Below, piece after piece: positions 44,212 to 53,184 of a DNA stretch of 64,000 nucleotides (positions within the stretch are counted from its first letter, which is position 1; every line of letters begins with the position of its first letter). Origin of the DNA: Mycobacterium sp. GA-1199. GTDB taxonomy: Bacteria > Actinomycetota > Actinomycetes > Mycobacteriales > Mycobacteriaceae. A program made the translations under genes and the position numbers. The DNA is taken from assembly GCF_001500045.1 (NCBI RefSeq), contig NZ_LQIX01000054.1, forward strand, positions 62,001 to 126,000, given 5' to 3'. Below the pieces are notes generated by a model, which worked only from the letters and a program-made list of their open reading frames with translations, was not told where the DNA came from and searched no databases.

Positions 44212-44629
44212 GGCGGCAGAGTCTTTCGTTAGGTCATATGGTCACGGCGCAGCGCCGGTTCAGGCGCGCACCCATAAGTGACCAGTGTGCCATTGCGGGC
44301 TTCCGCGGCGACCAGCCCACCGCGATGAGACCGTGAATCGTCTCTGCCGCGACCGGGCCGGAGCGCTCCGAGACACCCGTGTTCAACGAATTCCGTCGTG
44401 TTCGCGCCGTGTAACCGCGGATCACCCCGCACTCGCCCGTCGTTATCAACCGTATCGGTGCCGTCTTGGTTAGGCTCTTGCTCGATGAGCACCGTCGACG
44501 AGAGCCGGTGGTTGTCTCGCGGACCTTCGGCGATGCGCTGCGCTCCCGTCCGCCCCTGACGACCAGCGACGTACCGGTCGACGACCGTCAGCGGATGCGC
44601 TCCAAACCCGGTACCGAAGAGAGGATCGA
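44212..44629. other. Long intergenic region between yajC and the aldehyde dehydrogenase
   Basis: About 420 bp without a convincing gene. A TAGGCT hexamer (44471-44476) lies 8 nt before an ATG at 44485 that opens a 24-codon ORF ending at 44559, which could be a leaderless upstream ORF of the aldehyde dehydrogenase gene. Both divergent promoters must lie here. Confidence 0.35.
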
Positions 44630-46072
44630 ATGACCGGCGACTTCAAAGTCCAGAACTTCATCGGCGGCGAGAACGTCGACTCGGTCAGCGGTGCCACCAT
44701 GCCGCTGGTCGATCCGTCGAGCGGTGAGCGGTACGGCACCGCACCGATCTCCAACGAAACCGACATCGACAACGCGTACGCCGCCGCGTCGAAGGCGTTC
44801 ACCGACTGGAAGCGCACTACGCCGTCGGTGCGGCAGAAGGCGCTGCTCGACTTCGCCGACGACGTCGAGGCAAGTGCCCAGGCGCTGGTCGAGGCCGAAG
44901 GACGCAACACCGGTAAGCCCAACCACGTGACGATGGCCGAAGAGATTCCCCCAATGGTGGATCAGATCCGCTTCTTCGCGGGCGCGGCGCGAATGCTCGA
45001 AGGCAAGTCCGCCGGCGAGTACATGGAGAACCACACCTCGTGGATCCGCCGCGAACCGGTCGGGGTCATCGGGCAGGTGGCGCCGTGGAACTACCCGATG
45101 ATGATGGCGATCTGGAAGTTCGTGCCCGCCGTTGCGGCGGGCAACACCGTCGTCATCAAGCCCAGCGACACCACCCCGGTGACGACGGTGATGCTGGCCC
45201 AGATCGCCGCCAGGCATTTTCCGCCCGGAGTGCTGAATGTCGTTTGCGGAGACCGGGAAACGGGCGCCGCAGTCGTGGCGCACCCGACTCCGCAGATGGT
45301 GTCGATCACCGGTTCGGTCGCCGCGGGGCGTGCGGTGGCGGTCAGCGCCGGCGGACACCTCAAGCGCACGCACCTGGAGTTGGGCGGCAAGGCGCCGGTG
45401 ATCGTGTTCGACGACAGCGACATCGCATCGGCCGCTGAAGGCATCGCGACGGCGGGCTATTTCAACGCCGGACAGGACTGCACAGCGGCAACACGCGTGC
45501 TCGCAACGGCGCGGGTGGCCACGGACCTGACCGAGGCGCTGGCCGAGCAGGCGCGCGCCGCGACGACGACGTACGGCAGGCCCGCCGACGACGAGGACGC
45601 GTGGGTGCCGCCGGTGAACAACTCCGCTCAGTTGGAGCGGGTGCTCGGGTTTCTGGGAGACGTGCCGTCACATGCCTCGGTCGCGGTCGGTGGAGGACGC
45701 CAGGGCGACAGGGGTTTCTACGTCGAACCGACGGTGATCGGCGGCCTGCGGCAGGACGACAGGTTGGTTCAGCAGGAGATCTTCGGGCCGGTCATCACGG
45801 TGCAGGCGTTCTCCGACGAGGATGGGGCGATCGCGTGGGCCAACGGCACCGAATTCGGATTGGCATCGTCGGTGTGGACGCGCGATGTGTCGCGCGCGCT
45901 ACGGGTTTCGGCTGCCCTCGATTTCGGCTGCGTGTGGATCAACACGCATATCCCGCTGGTGGCCGAGATGCCGCACGGCGGGTTCAAGTCGTCGGGCCAC
46001 GGTAAGGACCTGTCGATGTACGGGTTCGAGGATTACACCCGCATCAAGCACGTCATGGCCTACACGGGCTGA
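44630..46072 (+). CDS. Aldehyde dehydrogenase, gamma-aminobutyraldehyde dehydrogenase type
   Basis: A 480-residue NAD(P)-dependent aldehyde dehydrogenase. VAPWNYPMMMAIWK, SITGSVAAGRAV, LELGGKAPVIVF (catalytic glutamate) and NAGQDCTAATRV (catalytic cysteine) are in order, and HGGFKSSGHGKDLSMYGFEDYTRIKHV closes the protein. The pattern is closest to gamma-aminobutyraldehyde (PatD/KauB-like) dehydrogenases of putrescine catabolism; in M. tuberculosis gabT lies near this position. AGAGAGG precedes ATG 44630. No partner transaminase is present here. Confidence 0.88.
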   Translation: MTGDFKVQNFIGGENVDSVSGATMPLVDPSSGERYGTAPISNETDIDNAYAAASKAFTDWKRTTPSVRQKALLDFADDVEASAQALVEAEGRNTGKPNHVTMAEEIPPMVDQIRFFAGAARMLEGKSAGEYMENHTSWIRREPVGVIGQVAPWNYPMMMAIWKFVPAVAAGNTVVIKPSDTTPVTTVMLAQIAARHFPPGVLNVVCGDRETGAAVVAHPTPQMVSITGSVAAGRAVAVSAGGHLKRTHLELGGKAPVIVFDDSDIASAAEGIATAGYFNAGQDCTAATRVLATARVATDLTEALAEQARAATTTYGRPADDEDAWVPPVNNSAQLERVLGFLGDVPSHASVAVGGGRQGDRGFYVEPTVIGGLRQDDRLVQQEIFGPVITVQAFSDEDGAIAWANGTEFGLASSVWTRDVSRALRVSAALDFGCVWINTHIPLVAEMPHGGFKSSGHGKDLSMYGFEDYTRIKHVMAYTG

Positions 46073-46080
46073 CGTTCCGC

Positions 46081-46133
46081 GCGATTTGTGGAGCGTCAGC
46101 GGCGCTGACCGCCGGTGCGGCTCCACGAATCGC
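46081..46133. terminator. Large bidirectional stem-loop
   Basis: GCGATTTGTGGAGC (46081-46094) pairs with GCTCCACGAATCGC (46120-46133) with one mismatch. The loop holds a second perfect palindrome, GTCAGCGGCGCTGAC. It separates the aldehyde dehydrogenase from the convergent P450 fragment. Confidence 0.65.
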
Positions 46134-46140
46134 CAATGGG

Positions 46141-46449
46141 TCAGAAGACCCTGACGCCGATCAGCGTGGAGACAAAGCGGTAGATGTCGTCGACGGTCAG
46201 TTCGATGCCGTCCACCTCCACGTCGATCAAGTTGGACAACAGGTCGTCGGTCGGCTTCCAGCAACGCTCGGCGATCTTGACGTCGATGTACTGGTACAGC
46301 GCCTCTTCGTCGTGTGGCGTCGTCGGGCCGCCGGCCAACCGCGCGAACAGCGGCCAGTCCTCCTGGGGGAAGCCGAACGCCTCACACACCGCGGTAGCCG
46401 AATTCTGGCGCGCGACAGTGGAATCGGTGATACCAGGCCTGTCGGACAT
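46141..46449 (-). pseudogene. Cytochrome P450 fragment (internal and C-terminal parts missing)
   Basis: A 102-residue ORF with a strong AGGAGG site before ATG 46449. Residues 20-95 resemble the middle of bacterial P450s (helices F-H). FGFPQEDWPLFARLAGG, YIDVKIAERCWKPTDDLLSNLIDVEVDGIEL (split here by no gap) and LTVDDIYRFVSTLIG precede where the I helix should start. The I helix, ExxR and haem-cysteine region are absent, and about 130 residues are missing between the short N-terminus and residue 20. It is most likely a decayed P450; a small expressed protein cannot be excluded. Confidence 0.6.
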
Positions 46450-46536
46450 GGGTGGCCTCCTGACAAAGACTTAAGTCACTATCGAATGACCGCCTGCAGA
46501 CTTCATCCGCCGAGCGGCGCATTTCCGAAATGGTTA

Positions 46537-46551
46537 GATAGCCAGGCTATC
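46537..46551. promoter_or_regulatory. Operator-like palindrome GATAGCC-A-GGCTATC
   Basis: A perfect 7+1+7 inverted repeat in the 278-bp region between the P450 fragment and the divergent cyclase/LuxR gene. No small regulator is adjacent. Its AGCCAGGCT core recurs in the palindrome at 50908-50922. Confidence 0.5.
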
Positions 46552-46727
46552 TTCAGCCGGGCGCGCAGGCAGTCATGTAGCTCACAACGTCTGCGTGAAT
46601 CTCGTCGCATGAGCGGCAGGTAGAGATGCGCGTCACCCGCGGTGCAGACGCCGCATGTGTCGCGGACGAACCAATATGCGCCATAAGGCGGATGTTTCAC
46701 CGGTATCGACCTCCCCATGCTGGCACC

Positions 46728-49700
46728 ATGAGCACAGCCGAATTGAGCGAGGTTGAGATGGCCGAGCTGCTTCCGACCGGAACGGTCACGCTGCTGCTCG
46801 GCGATGTCGAGGGTTCAACGCAACTGTGGGAAACCCAGTCTGCGGCGATGACCGACGCCATCGCACGTCTGAACGCGACCGTCGATGCGCTCATCCCCCA
46901 CTACGCCGGGGTTCGACCTGTTGAACAGGGTGAGGGTGACAGCTTTGTGGCGGCCTTCGCATGTGCCGGCGACGCGCTGGCGTGTGCGCTCACGCTCCAG
47001 CGGACGGACCTCGGGCCGATCCGGGTACGCATCGGGCTGCATACCGGCGAAGTTCAGTTGCGCGACGAAGGCAACTATGCCGGGCGCACGATCAACAAGG
47101 CTGCCCGGTTACGCGATCTGGCCCACGGTGGGCAGACGGTGTTGTCCAGCGTCACCGAGGAATTGGTCGAAGACCGACTGCCCGAAGGAGCTTGGCTGAC
47201 CGATCTCGGTGAGCATGCCTTGCGCGATTTCGCCAAGCAGGTACGCATCGCTCAGCTATGCCACGGCGATCTACGCAACGACTTCCCTCCACTGCGGACG
47301 ATGTCCAACGTTGCGACACAACATCTTCCCGCACAGTTGACCACGTTTGTCGGCCGCGAAGCCCAGATGGACGAGATCGCCGAGCTCCTGGACGACAACC
47401 GCCTGGTGACGTTGACCGGTGCTGGTGGCGCCGGCAAGACCAGGCTCGCCATCGAAGTCGCGGCGCGGTTGGCCGCGCGCTACCCGGATGGGGCGTGGTA
47501 CGCAGACCTCGCGCCGGTGACGCATGCGGAAGTGGTTCCGGTCTCCGTCGCTCGAGCATTCGGACTGCCGGACCAACCGGGCCGCTCGATCAGCGACACC
47601 TTGCAGGGATACCTCCGCAACCGTCATCTGTTGCTGGTGTTGGATAACTGTGAACACCTCCTACAGGCCTGCGCTGAACTTGTCGGCGACATTTTGGCCG
47701 CATGTGCGACCGTGACGGTTCTGGCGACCAGCCGTGAGCCGCTACTGGTCCCCAGCGAGGTGAACTGGAGCGTCCCCTCGTTGGCGATCGCCGACGAGGC
47801 CATCGAACTGTTCGCCGACCGGGCGCGCCGGGCGCGACCGACCTTCACGCTCGGTGACGAAGGCGATGAGACAGTCGCGACCGTCGCCGAAATCTGCCGT
47901 CGTCTCGACGGAATGCCGTTGGCCATCGAACTCGCTGCGGCGCGGGTCCGGGCGTTGTCGCTCACTGAGATCGCCGACAGTCTGCACGACCGGTTCCGGA
48001 TCCTGACCGGTGGCGCCCGCACCGCGGTGCGGCGACAGCAGACGCTTCGCGCCTCGGTCGACTGGTCTCACGCGCTGTTGACCGACCCTGAACGTGTGCT
48101 GTTCCGCCGGTTGGCCGTTTTCATGGGCGGATTTGATCTCTCCGCGGCCCAAGCTGTCGCAGCGTCCACCGAAGTGGAGCGCTTTCAAGTCCTCGACCAA
48201 CTGAGTCTGCTCGTCGACAAGTCTCTCGTCGTCGCGGAGTCCGATTGCGGCCCAACGCGTTACCGGCTGCTGGAAACGGTGCGTCAGTACGCCCTCGAGA
48301 AGCTCGGCGAGTCCGGCGAGGCCGACGATGTGCGTGATCGACACTGCGCGCATTACACCGCGATGGCAAGACGCTTGGACACACCCGCCCGTGACGACTA
48401 CGAACGACTCGTCGAGCAAGTCGGTCTCGAGATCGACAACATGCGTTCGGCGTTCACGTGGAGTTACGAAAGCGATGACCCCGCAGGGTGTCTGGAGTTG
48501 GCCTCCTCGCTTCAGCCACTATGGCTGACGCGAGGTCGCCTTGTCGAGGGGCAGGCATGGCTCGACTCCGCGCTCACAGCCCACGGCCAGAGCCGCCGCG
48601 CGTGCCATCCCGCGGTGCGCGCCCGTGCGCTGGCCGACAAGGCCGTCTTGAGTTCATGGCTCGATATCAGCACCAGCCTCGATCATGCTCTGGAGGCGCT
48701 TCAGATCGCCCGCGAGGTCGACGACCCGGCGTTGACCACCCGAGCACTGACCGCATGCGCCTGCATCACCGCCCATGACCCCGCACGCTCACAGCCATAC
48801 TTCGCGGAGGCGACCAAGCTGGCTCGCGCACTGGGCGATTCGTGGCGGCTGAGCCAGATTCTCAGCCGTCAGGCTTATGGCGCCTTCATGGCGGGCGATG
48901 TGCATGCGATCGAACCCGTCGGACTGGAGGGACGCGAGGTCGCCGAGACCATCGGGGACCGCTTCAATGCCCGTCAGTGCCGATGGGTCTTGGTGAATGC
49001 CCAGGCCATCGGGGGTGATCTGGTGGGCGCGCTCGAGCAGAACGCAGAGTTCATCGCCGAGGCCACCGCCGCGAATGACCCGGTAAACAGTGTGATCGGC
49101 CTGATGAACGGAACCACCCTGCGGGCCTGGCACGGCGACTTCGCTGGCGCATTCGCGGCCGGTAGGCGGGCACTGCACGTCAGCGAGGAGATGGCCGGTG
49201 TGTTCGACCAGGGCATCCACGTCACCATTGGCTTGGCTCATCTGGCGGCCGGCGACACTGTTGCGGCGTGGGAAGCCGCGCAGAAATCGCTGACTTTGCC
49301 GATGAATCCGCCGGCCGAGATGACCAACAGAGCGCTGCTCGGCCAGATCGGGCTCGCTTGCGGCGAGTTTGCCACCGCCCTGCGTTGGCTCGACGAGGCT
49401 GTCAGCACCGTGCAGGGTTGGTGGTTGTCAGCGGCATCGACCACGCGCGCTCAGCTACACCTTGCGACAGGCAATCTCGACCAAGCTGAGTCGGACGCTT
49501 ACGAGGCGCTCCACACTGCTGCGAAGGCCGGGGCCCGCATCACGGTTCCCGACACCCTCGACTGCGTCGCTGAGCTCTCCTGCAGAGGGGATCGTCACCG
49601 CGACGCGGTGCGGTTGCTGGCCGCCGCGGACGCAGCACGTCGAGCGATGCGCGTGACCCGCTTCCCAGCGTTCGATTCGCCGCACCGCTCGCTGGCCAGC

Positions 49701-50015
49701 AAGCTGCAGAATGCGTTGGGCGACTCCGATTTCCACACCGCGTGGACAGAGGGACAGGCGATGACGGTCGATGAGGCGGTCGCGTATGCGCTCCGCGGAC
49801 GCGGCGACCGTAAGCGGCCGTCCTGCGGCTGGGCCGCCCTCACTCCCACCGAACTTCAGGTTGCCGGCCTGGTGCGGGAAGGACTGTCCAACAAGGACAT
49901 CGCCTCACGCCTGTTCGTTTCGCCTCGCACCGTCCAGTCGCACTTGCGCCACATCTACGACAAGCTCGACGTCAGGTCGAGGGTGCAGCTCGCTCAGGAG
50001 GCGGGCCGCCACTGA
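46728..50015 (+). CDS. Cyclase-domain / NB-ARC ATPase / TPR / LuxR-HTH transcriptional regulator
   Basis: A 1095-residue multidomain regulator like M. tuberculosis Rv0386/Rv1358/Rv2488c. A class III cyclase domain (about residues 15-180) has metal aspartates in LLLGDVEGST and EGDSFVAAF, and intact Asn and Arg in INKAARL. The NB-ARC ATPase has Walker A GAGGAGKT (about 230) and LLVLDNCEHLL (about 300). TPR-like helices (about 560-1000) follow, and a C-terminal LuxR HTH reads LTPTELQVAGLVREGLSNKDIA then SPRTVQSHLRHIYDKL. ATG 46728 begins a few residues before the cyclase fold; the frame is open upstream to 46626. A strong terminator follows. Confidence 0.92.
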   Translation: MSTAELSEVEMAELLPTGTVTLLLGDVEGSTQLWETQSAAMTDAIARLNATVDALIPHYAGVRPVEQGEGDSFVAAFACAGDALACALTLQRTDLGPIRVRIGLHTGEVQLRDEGNYAGRTINKAARLRDLAHGGQTVLSSVTEELVEDRLPEGAWLTDLGEHALRDFAKQVRIAQLCHGDLRNDFPPLRTMSNVATQHLPAQLTTFVGREAQMDEIAELLDDNRLVTLTGAGGAGKTRLAIEVAARLAARYPDGAWYADLAPVTHAEVVPVSVARAFGLPDQPGRSISDTLQGYLRNRHLLLVLDNCEHLLQACAELVGDILAACATVTVLATSREPLLVPSEVNWSVPSLAIADEAIELFADRARRARPTFTLGDEGDETVATVAEICRRLDGMPLAIELAAARVRALSLTEIADSLHDRFRILTGGARTAVRRQQTLRASVDWSHALLTDPERVLFRRLAVFMGGFDLSAAQAVAASTEVERFQVLDQLSLLVDKSLVVAESDCGPTRYRLLETVRQYALEKLGESGEADDVRDRHCAHYTAMARRLDTPARDDYERLVEQVGLEIDNMRSAFTWSYESDDPAGCLELASSLQPLWLTRGRLVEGQAWLDSALTAHGQSRRACHPAVRARALADKAVLSSWLDISTSLDHALEALQIAREVDDPALTTRALTACACITAHDPARSQPYFAEATKLARALGDSWRLSQILSRQAYGAFMAGDVHAIEPVGLEGREVAETIGDRFNARQCRWVLVNAQAIGGDLVGALEQNAEFIAEATAANDPVNSVIGLMNGTTLRAWHGDFAGAFAAGRRALHVSEEMAGVFDQGIHVTIGLAHLAAGDTVAAWEAAQKSLTLPMNPPAEMTNRALLGQIGLACGEFATALRWLDEAVSTVQGWWLSAASTTRAQLHLATGNLDQAESDAYEALHTAAKAGARITVPDTLDCVAELSCRGDRHRDAVRLLAAADAARRAMRVTRFPAFDSPHRSLASKLQNALGDSDFHTAWTEGQAMTVDEAVAYALRGRGDRKRPSCGWAALTPTELQVAGLVREGLSNKDIASRLFVSPRTVQSHLRHIYDKLDVRSRVQLAQEAGRH

Positions 50016-50029
50016 GAAGCGATCAGACG

Positions 50030-50061
50030 CAAAGCGCCCCACAAGGTTGTGGGGCGCTTTG
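50030..50061. terminator. Strong bidirectional terminator hairpin
   Basis: Perfect 15-base arms, CAAAGCGCCCCACAA (50030-50044) and TTGTGGGGCGCTTTG (50047-50061), lie between the LuxR-type regulator and the convergent membrane-protein gene. Confidence 0.85.
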
Positions 50062-50076
50062 TGGTCGCACTGATGC

Positions 50077-50814
50077 TTACCGGTGTGCGAGCCGGCCGCC
50101 GCGATGGCCGCGAGAGCGGAACCTGTCAAGCAAGCCGCGGCGACGCGGTTTTGCGGCCTCGGCCGTGGGCCCGATGACCTCGGTTCGCTGCTCCGCCATC
50201 GCCGGCTGCCCTGCGGTGTGGGGAGTGTGGCCGGCGACCGGAGCGGGTTCGGCCGCAGCGACCGGAGCGGCGGTGGCCGGCGCGGGTTCGTCGGCGACTG
50301 TGTGCGCGGCCACCGGGCGATCTGCCCACTCGACGTCGCGCACGCTTCGCACCGAGATGCGTCCAAGCGCCGCCGCGCCCAGGAACACGATCAGCGCTCC
50401 CAGGCCGTAGAAGAACGTCAGCTCCAGTGCGATGCGCTTGCCCTCGGTGGCGGCGACGGGCACACCCGCGTCACCCATCCCCAACGGGCCCGCCATCGCG
50501 CGGCCGATGATGAACCAGACGCCGCCTGCCACGGCGAGCCACCCGCCGAGCGATGCGGTCGCACGGTTTCGTGACATCAGCAGGAGCAGGCCGCCCAGCA
50601 CGGTCACCACGCCCGGTAGTACCTCCAGCCAACCCCGGCCGGTCGTCCACGTCCACGCCTGGTCGGGGCTGTACGCGAAGTTGAACAGGGGCCCGATGAA
50701 CGGAGCCAGTGCGCCCCACGCGCCCAACAAGATCAACAGGAATCCACTCGTGGCGCCGCGGCTGCGCGGCATTCGCATACGCCCACCTCGGGGGCGTACT
50801 TGCGTATCGGTCAT
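50077..50814 (-). CDS. Four-TM membrane protein with Ala/Pro-rich tail
   Basis: A 245-residue protein of unknown function. After a basic N-terminus there are four hydrophobic segments (about residues 25-45, 65-85, 92-115 and 130-155). A long Ala/Pro/Thr-rich tail ends in the basic stretch RRRGLLDRFRSRGHRGG. AAGGAGG precedes ATG 50814, fixing the start. The neighbours offer no functional clue. Confidence 0.75.
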   Translation of the reverse strand: MTDTQVRPRGGRMRMPRSRGATSGFLLILLGAWGALAPFIGPLFNFAYSPDQAWTWTTGRGWLEVLPGVVTVLGGLLLLMSRNRATASLGGWLAVAGGVWFIIGRAMAGPLGMGDAGVPVAATEGKRIALELTFFYGLGALIVFLGAAALGRISVRSVRDVEWADRPVAAHTVADEPAPATAAPVAAAEPAPVAGHTPHTAGQPAMAEQRTEVIGPTAEAAKPRRRGLLDRFRSRGHRGGRLAHR

Positions 50815-51083
50815 GATGCCTCCTTGGTCGTGAAGCGTGGTTACCCGCGCTGACGCATCCGTAACCGGCGTCAGCGGGAAAGGCACTGCCGGCACTCATA
50901 GCAAGCTCCCAGCCAGGCTGGGAATAGTTTTATCGGCTATCGATGTTCTTGGTGGACGCACGGCGCCCCCGCAGGATGCGAAGAGCGGCCCTGGCAAGAA
51001 CACTCCGCGCGTGACGCGCGAGGTCATCGTCAAGTACGCCACCGACCTGGAACTGTTGGGCTGCTGTGAGGCGACGCACGCGG
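50815..51083. other. Intergenic region with two interleaved inverted repeats and a palindrome
   Basis: No convincing gene. GGTTAC/GTAACC (50839-50844, 50861-50866) interleaves with GCTGACGC/GCGTCAGC (50849-50856, 50868-50875) just upstream of the four-TM gene. The palindrome CCCAGCC-A-GGCTGGG at 50908-50922 shares the AGCCAGGCT core with the one at 46537-46551. Confidence 0.55.
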
Positions 51084-51470
51084 CTACAGCGTGACCGCCA
51101 CCGCCAATAGCACTATCGCGATCAGCGGGAAGATGCCCTGGGTGACAGCGGCCTTCGCCTTGTCCGGTGAGGACAGCAGAAGCACCAACGCCGCGGCCAG
51201 CATCGAGCCGACGCCGGCGAAGATCAACGCGATGCCGACCCAGTTGTAGCCGATGGCGCCGATCACGATTCCAGCAAGAGTGATGACCGCGAGAAACAGG
51301 TTGTAGAAACCCTGGTTGAAGGCCAACTCCTTGGTGGCCAGCGCTTCTTCCTCGGTCAGACCGAAGGTCGCTCTGGTGCGCGCCGACGTCCACGTCAGCG
51401 ACTCCATCACCCAGATGTAGATGTGCAGCAGGGCCGCAAGACCCGCGAAGAACAGCCCGACGAAACCCAT
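51084..51470 (-). CDS. DUF1304 family membrane protein
   Basis: A 128-residue protein with four hydrophobic segments, matching DUF1304: GLAALLHIYIWVMESLTW, then EEALATKELAFNQGFYNLFLA, a pattern typical of the family. Function unknown. ATG 51470 overlaps the TAA stop of the upstream membrane-protein gene (TAATG), so the two are coupled. Confidence 0.85.
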   Translation of the reverse strand: MGFVGLFFAGLAALLHIYIWVMESLTWTSARTRATFGLTEEEALATKELAFNQGFYNLFLAVITLAGIVIGAIGYNWVGIALIFAGVGSMLAAALVLLLSSPDKAKAAVTQGIFPLIAIVLLAVAVTL

Positions 51471-52108
51471 TACGCCACCACGCTTTCCACTCGCACCACC
51501 GGCGGTATGGCCAACATCACCAGGCCGGTCAACGCGATCCAGGCCACCACGCAGTACGCACCGGGCAGCCCGATCCAGGTGTGCAGCAGCGCGGGCACGC
51601 CGAGCGCGGCCAGCGCTGCCGACCACTTCGGCAGCACACCGGTACGCCACACGATGTACGCGGCGGCGAATATCATTGCCGCCGAACCGATGTGGCTGTA
51701 GTGGTACAGCCAGACCGCCAGGCCGAGGAACGGTTGGGAATACGACGTCACGGTCAAGTCGTCGAACCGCACGATCGCTGCGGGCACGGCGACCTCGGCG
51801 GCAAGACCGGCCGCGGTCAGTGCGAGAAACACCGTTCCACCGATCGCCGCGGTGTACACCGCACCGGTGGGCCCGGCCGCCGACCGCAGCATCGACACGA
51901 GCACGCCGAGGAAGAGCAGGCCGAACAGGAGATGCAGCAGTGGAAGCGTGCCGTTGAGTGTGAGAAACGTTGCTGCGCTGTCGAAATACGCGTTTATCCC
52001 GGCGGCGTCCTTCGGCGTCTCCGGCGAGCCGACCAGATACGCCGGTACGGCCGCCCCGGCGCACGCCACGCCGAACAACCCGCCCAGCCGGATCGTGCCG
52101 CTGCCCAT
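51470..52108 (-). CDS. Multi-TM membrane protein of unknown function
   Basis: A 212-residue protein with about six hydrophobic segments and an aromatic/His-rich stretch, VWLYHYSHIGSA, near residue 140. It is not assigned to a family. GAGGAGGG precedes ATG 52108. It begins 12 bp after ruvB and is coupled to the DUF1304 gene, so it is probably co-transcribed with the ruv genes. Confidence 0.72.
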   Translation of the reverse strand: MGSGTIRLGGLFGVACAGAAVPAYLVGSPETPKDAAGINAYFDSAATFLTLNGTLPLLHLLFGLLFLGVLVSMLRSAAGPTGAVYTAAIGGTVFLALTAAGLAAEVAVPAAIVRFDDLTVTSYSQPFLGLAVWLYHYSHIGSAAMIFAAAYIVWRTGVLPKWSAALAALGVPALLHTWIGLPGAYCVVAWIALTGLVMLAIPPVVRVESVVA

Positions 52109-52119
52109 CGCCGCCCTCC

Positions 52120-53184
52120 TCAGTCGAAAAGACCCACTTGCCCGAGACCCGTGACTCCGCTCGGCGGGGGCAGTCCCAGATGCGTCCAAGCCTGCGCGGT
52201 GGCCACGCGTCCCCGCGGCGTGCGCGCGATCATCCCGGCGCGCACCAGGAACGGCTCACACACCTCTTCGACGGTCGTCGCCTCCTCGCCGACCGCGACC
52301 GCCAGCGTGGAGACGCCGACCGGTCCCCCGCCGAAACTGCGTGTCAGCGCGGACAACACGGCGCGGTCGAGGCGGTCGAGCCCGAGCTCGTCGACGTCGT
52401 AGACCTCCAGCGCCGCCTTGGCGATATCGCGGGTGATCACCCCGTCGGCGCGCACCTCGGCGTAGTCGCGGACCCGGCGCAGCAGCCGGTTGGCGATGCG
52501 CGGCGTGCCCCGCGACCGGCGCGCGATCTCCGCGCCCGCGTCGGCGCCCAACTCGATACCGAGGATCCCCGCCGAACGCGCCAGAACCCGCTCCAGTTCG
52601 GCGGGCTCGTAGAAGTCCATGTGGGCGGTGAAACCGAACCGGTCACGCAGGGGCCCCGTCAGCGCGCCCGAACGGGTGGTCGCCCCCACGAGCGTGAACG
52701 GTGCGACATCGAGCGGAATCGACGTCGCACCGGGACCCTTCCCGACCACGACGTCGACGCGGAAGTCCTCCATCGCCAGGTACAACATCTCCTCGGCGGG
52801 CCGGGCGATGCGGTGAATCTCGTCGATGAACAACACGTCGTGCTCGACGAGGTTGGACAGCATGGCGGCGAGATCGCCGGCGCGCTCGAGCGCCGGCCCG
52901 GAGGTGACCCGCAGCGAGGAGCCGAGTTCGGCCGCGATGATCATCGCCAACGACGTCTTACCCAACCCGGGCGGACCCGACAGCAGGATGTGATCCGGTG
53001 TGCCGCCGCGGTTCTTGGCGCCCTCGATGACCAACTGCAGCTGCTCGCGGACGCGCGGTTGCCCGATGAACTCCTGGAGCGAGCGCGGGCGCAGGCTCGC
53101 GTCGATGTCGCCCTCGCCGACCGTCAGTGCCGGGGAGACCTCGCGCTCGTCGGCGTCGGCGTCGTCGTCGGTGAATCGGCTCAT
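52120..53184 (-). CDS. ruvB: Holliday junction branch migration ATPase RuvB
   Basis: A 354-residue AAA+ motor that drives branch migration with RuvA. LRPRSLQEFIGQ leads in; Walker A is GPPGLGKTS (about residue 70), Walker B is LFIDEIHR, sensor 1 is TLVGATTR, and a winged helix ends RTPRGRVATAQAWTHLG. It overlaps ruvA by four bases (ATGA). Confidence 0.98.
   Translation of the reverse strand: MSRFTDDDADADEREVSPALTVGEGDIDASLRPRSLQEFIGQPRVREQLQLVIEGAKNRGGTPDHILLSGPPGLGKTSLAMIIAAELGSSLRVTSGPALERAGDLAAMLSNLVEHDVLFIDEIHRIARPAEEMLYLAMEDFRVDVVVGKGPGATSIPLDVAPFTLVGATTRSGALTGPLRDRFGFTAHMDFYEPAELERVLARSAGILGIELGADAGAEIARRSRGTPRIANRLLRRVRDYAEVRADGVITRDIAKAALEVYDVDELGLDRLDRAVLSALTRSFGGGPVGVSTLAVAVGEEATTVEEVCEPFLVRAGMIARTPRGRVATAQAWTHLGLPPPSGVTGLGQVGLFD

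Noticed and set aside
44229..44492. 87-codon minus-strand open frame upstream of yajC
   Set aside because: It overlaps the likely yajC promoter, has no ribosome site or domain, and has random composition.
46503..46718. 71-codon minus-strand open frame in the P450-regulator gap
   Set aside because: Crosses the palindrome, has no ribosome site and no similarity I recognise.
50837..51094. 85-codon plus-strand open frame
   Set aside because: No ribosome site, no recognisable features, and it runs into the convergent DUF1304 gene.
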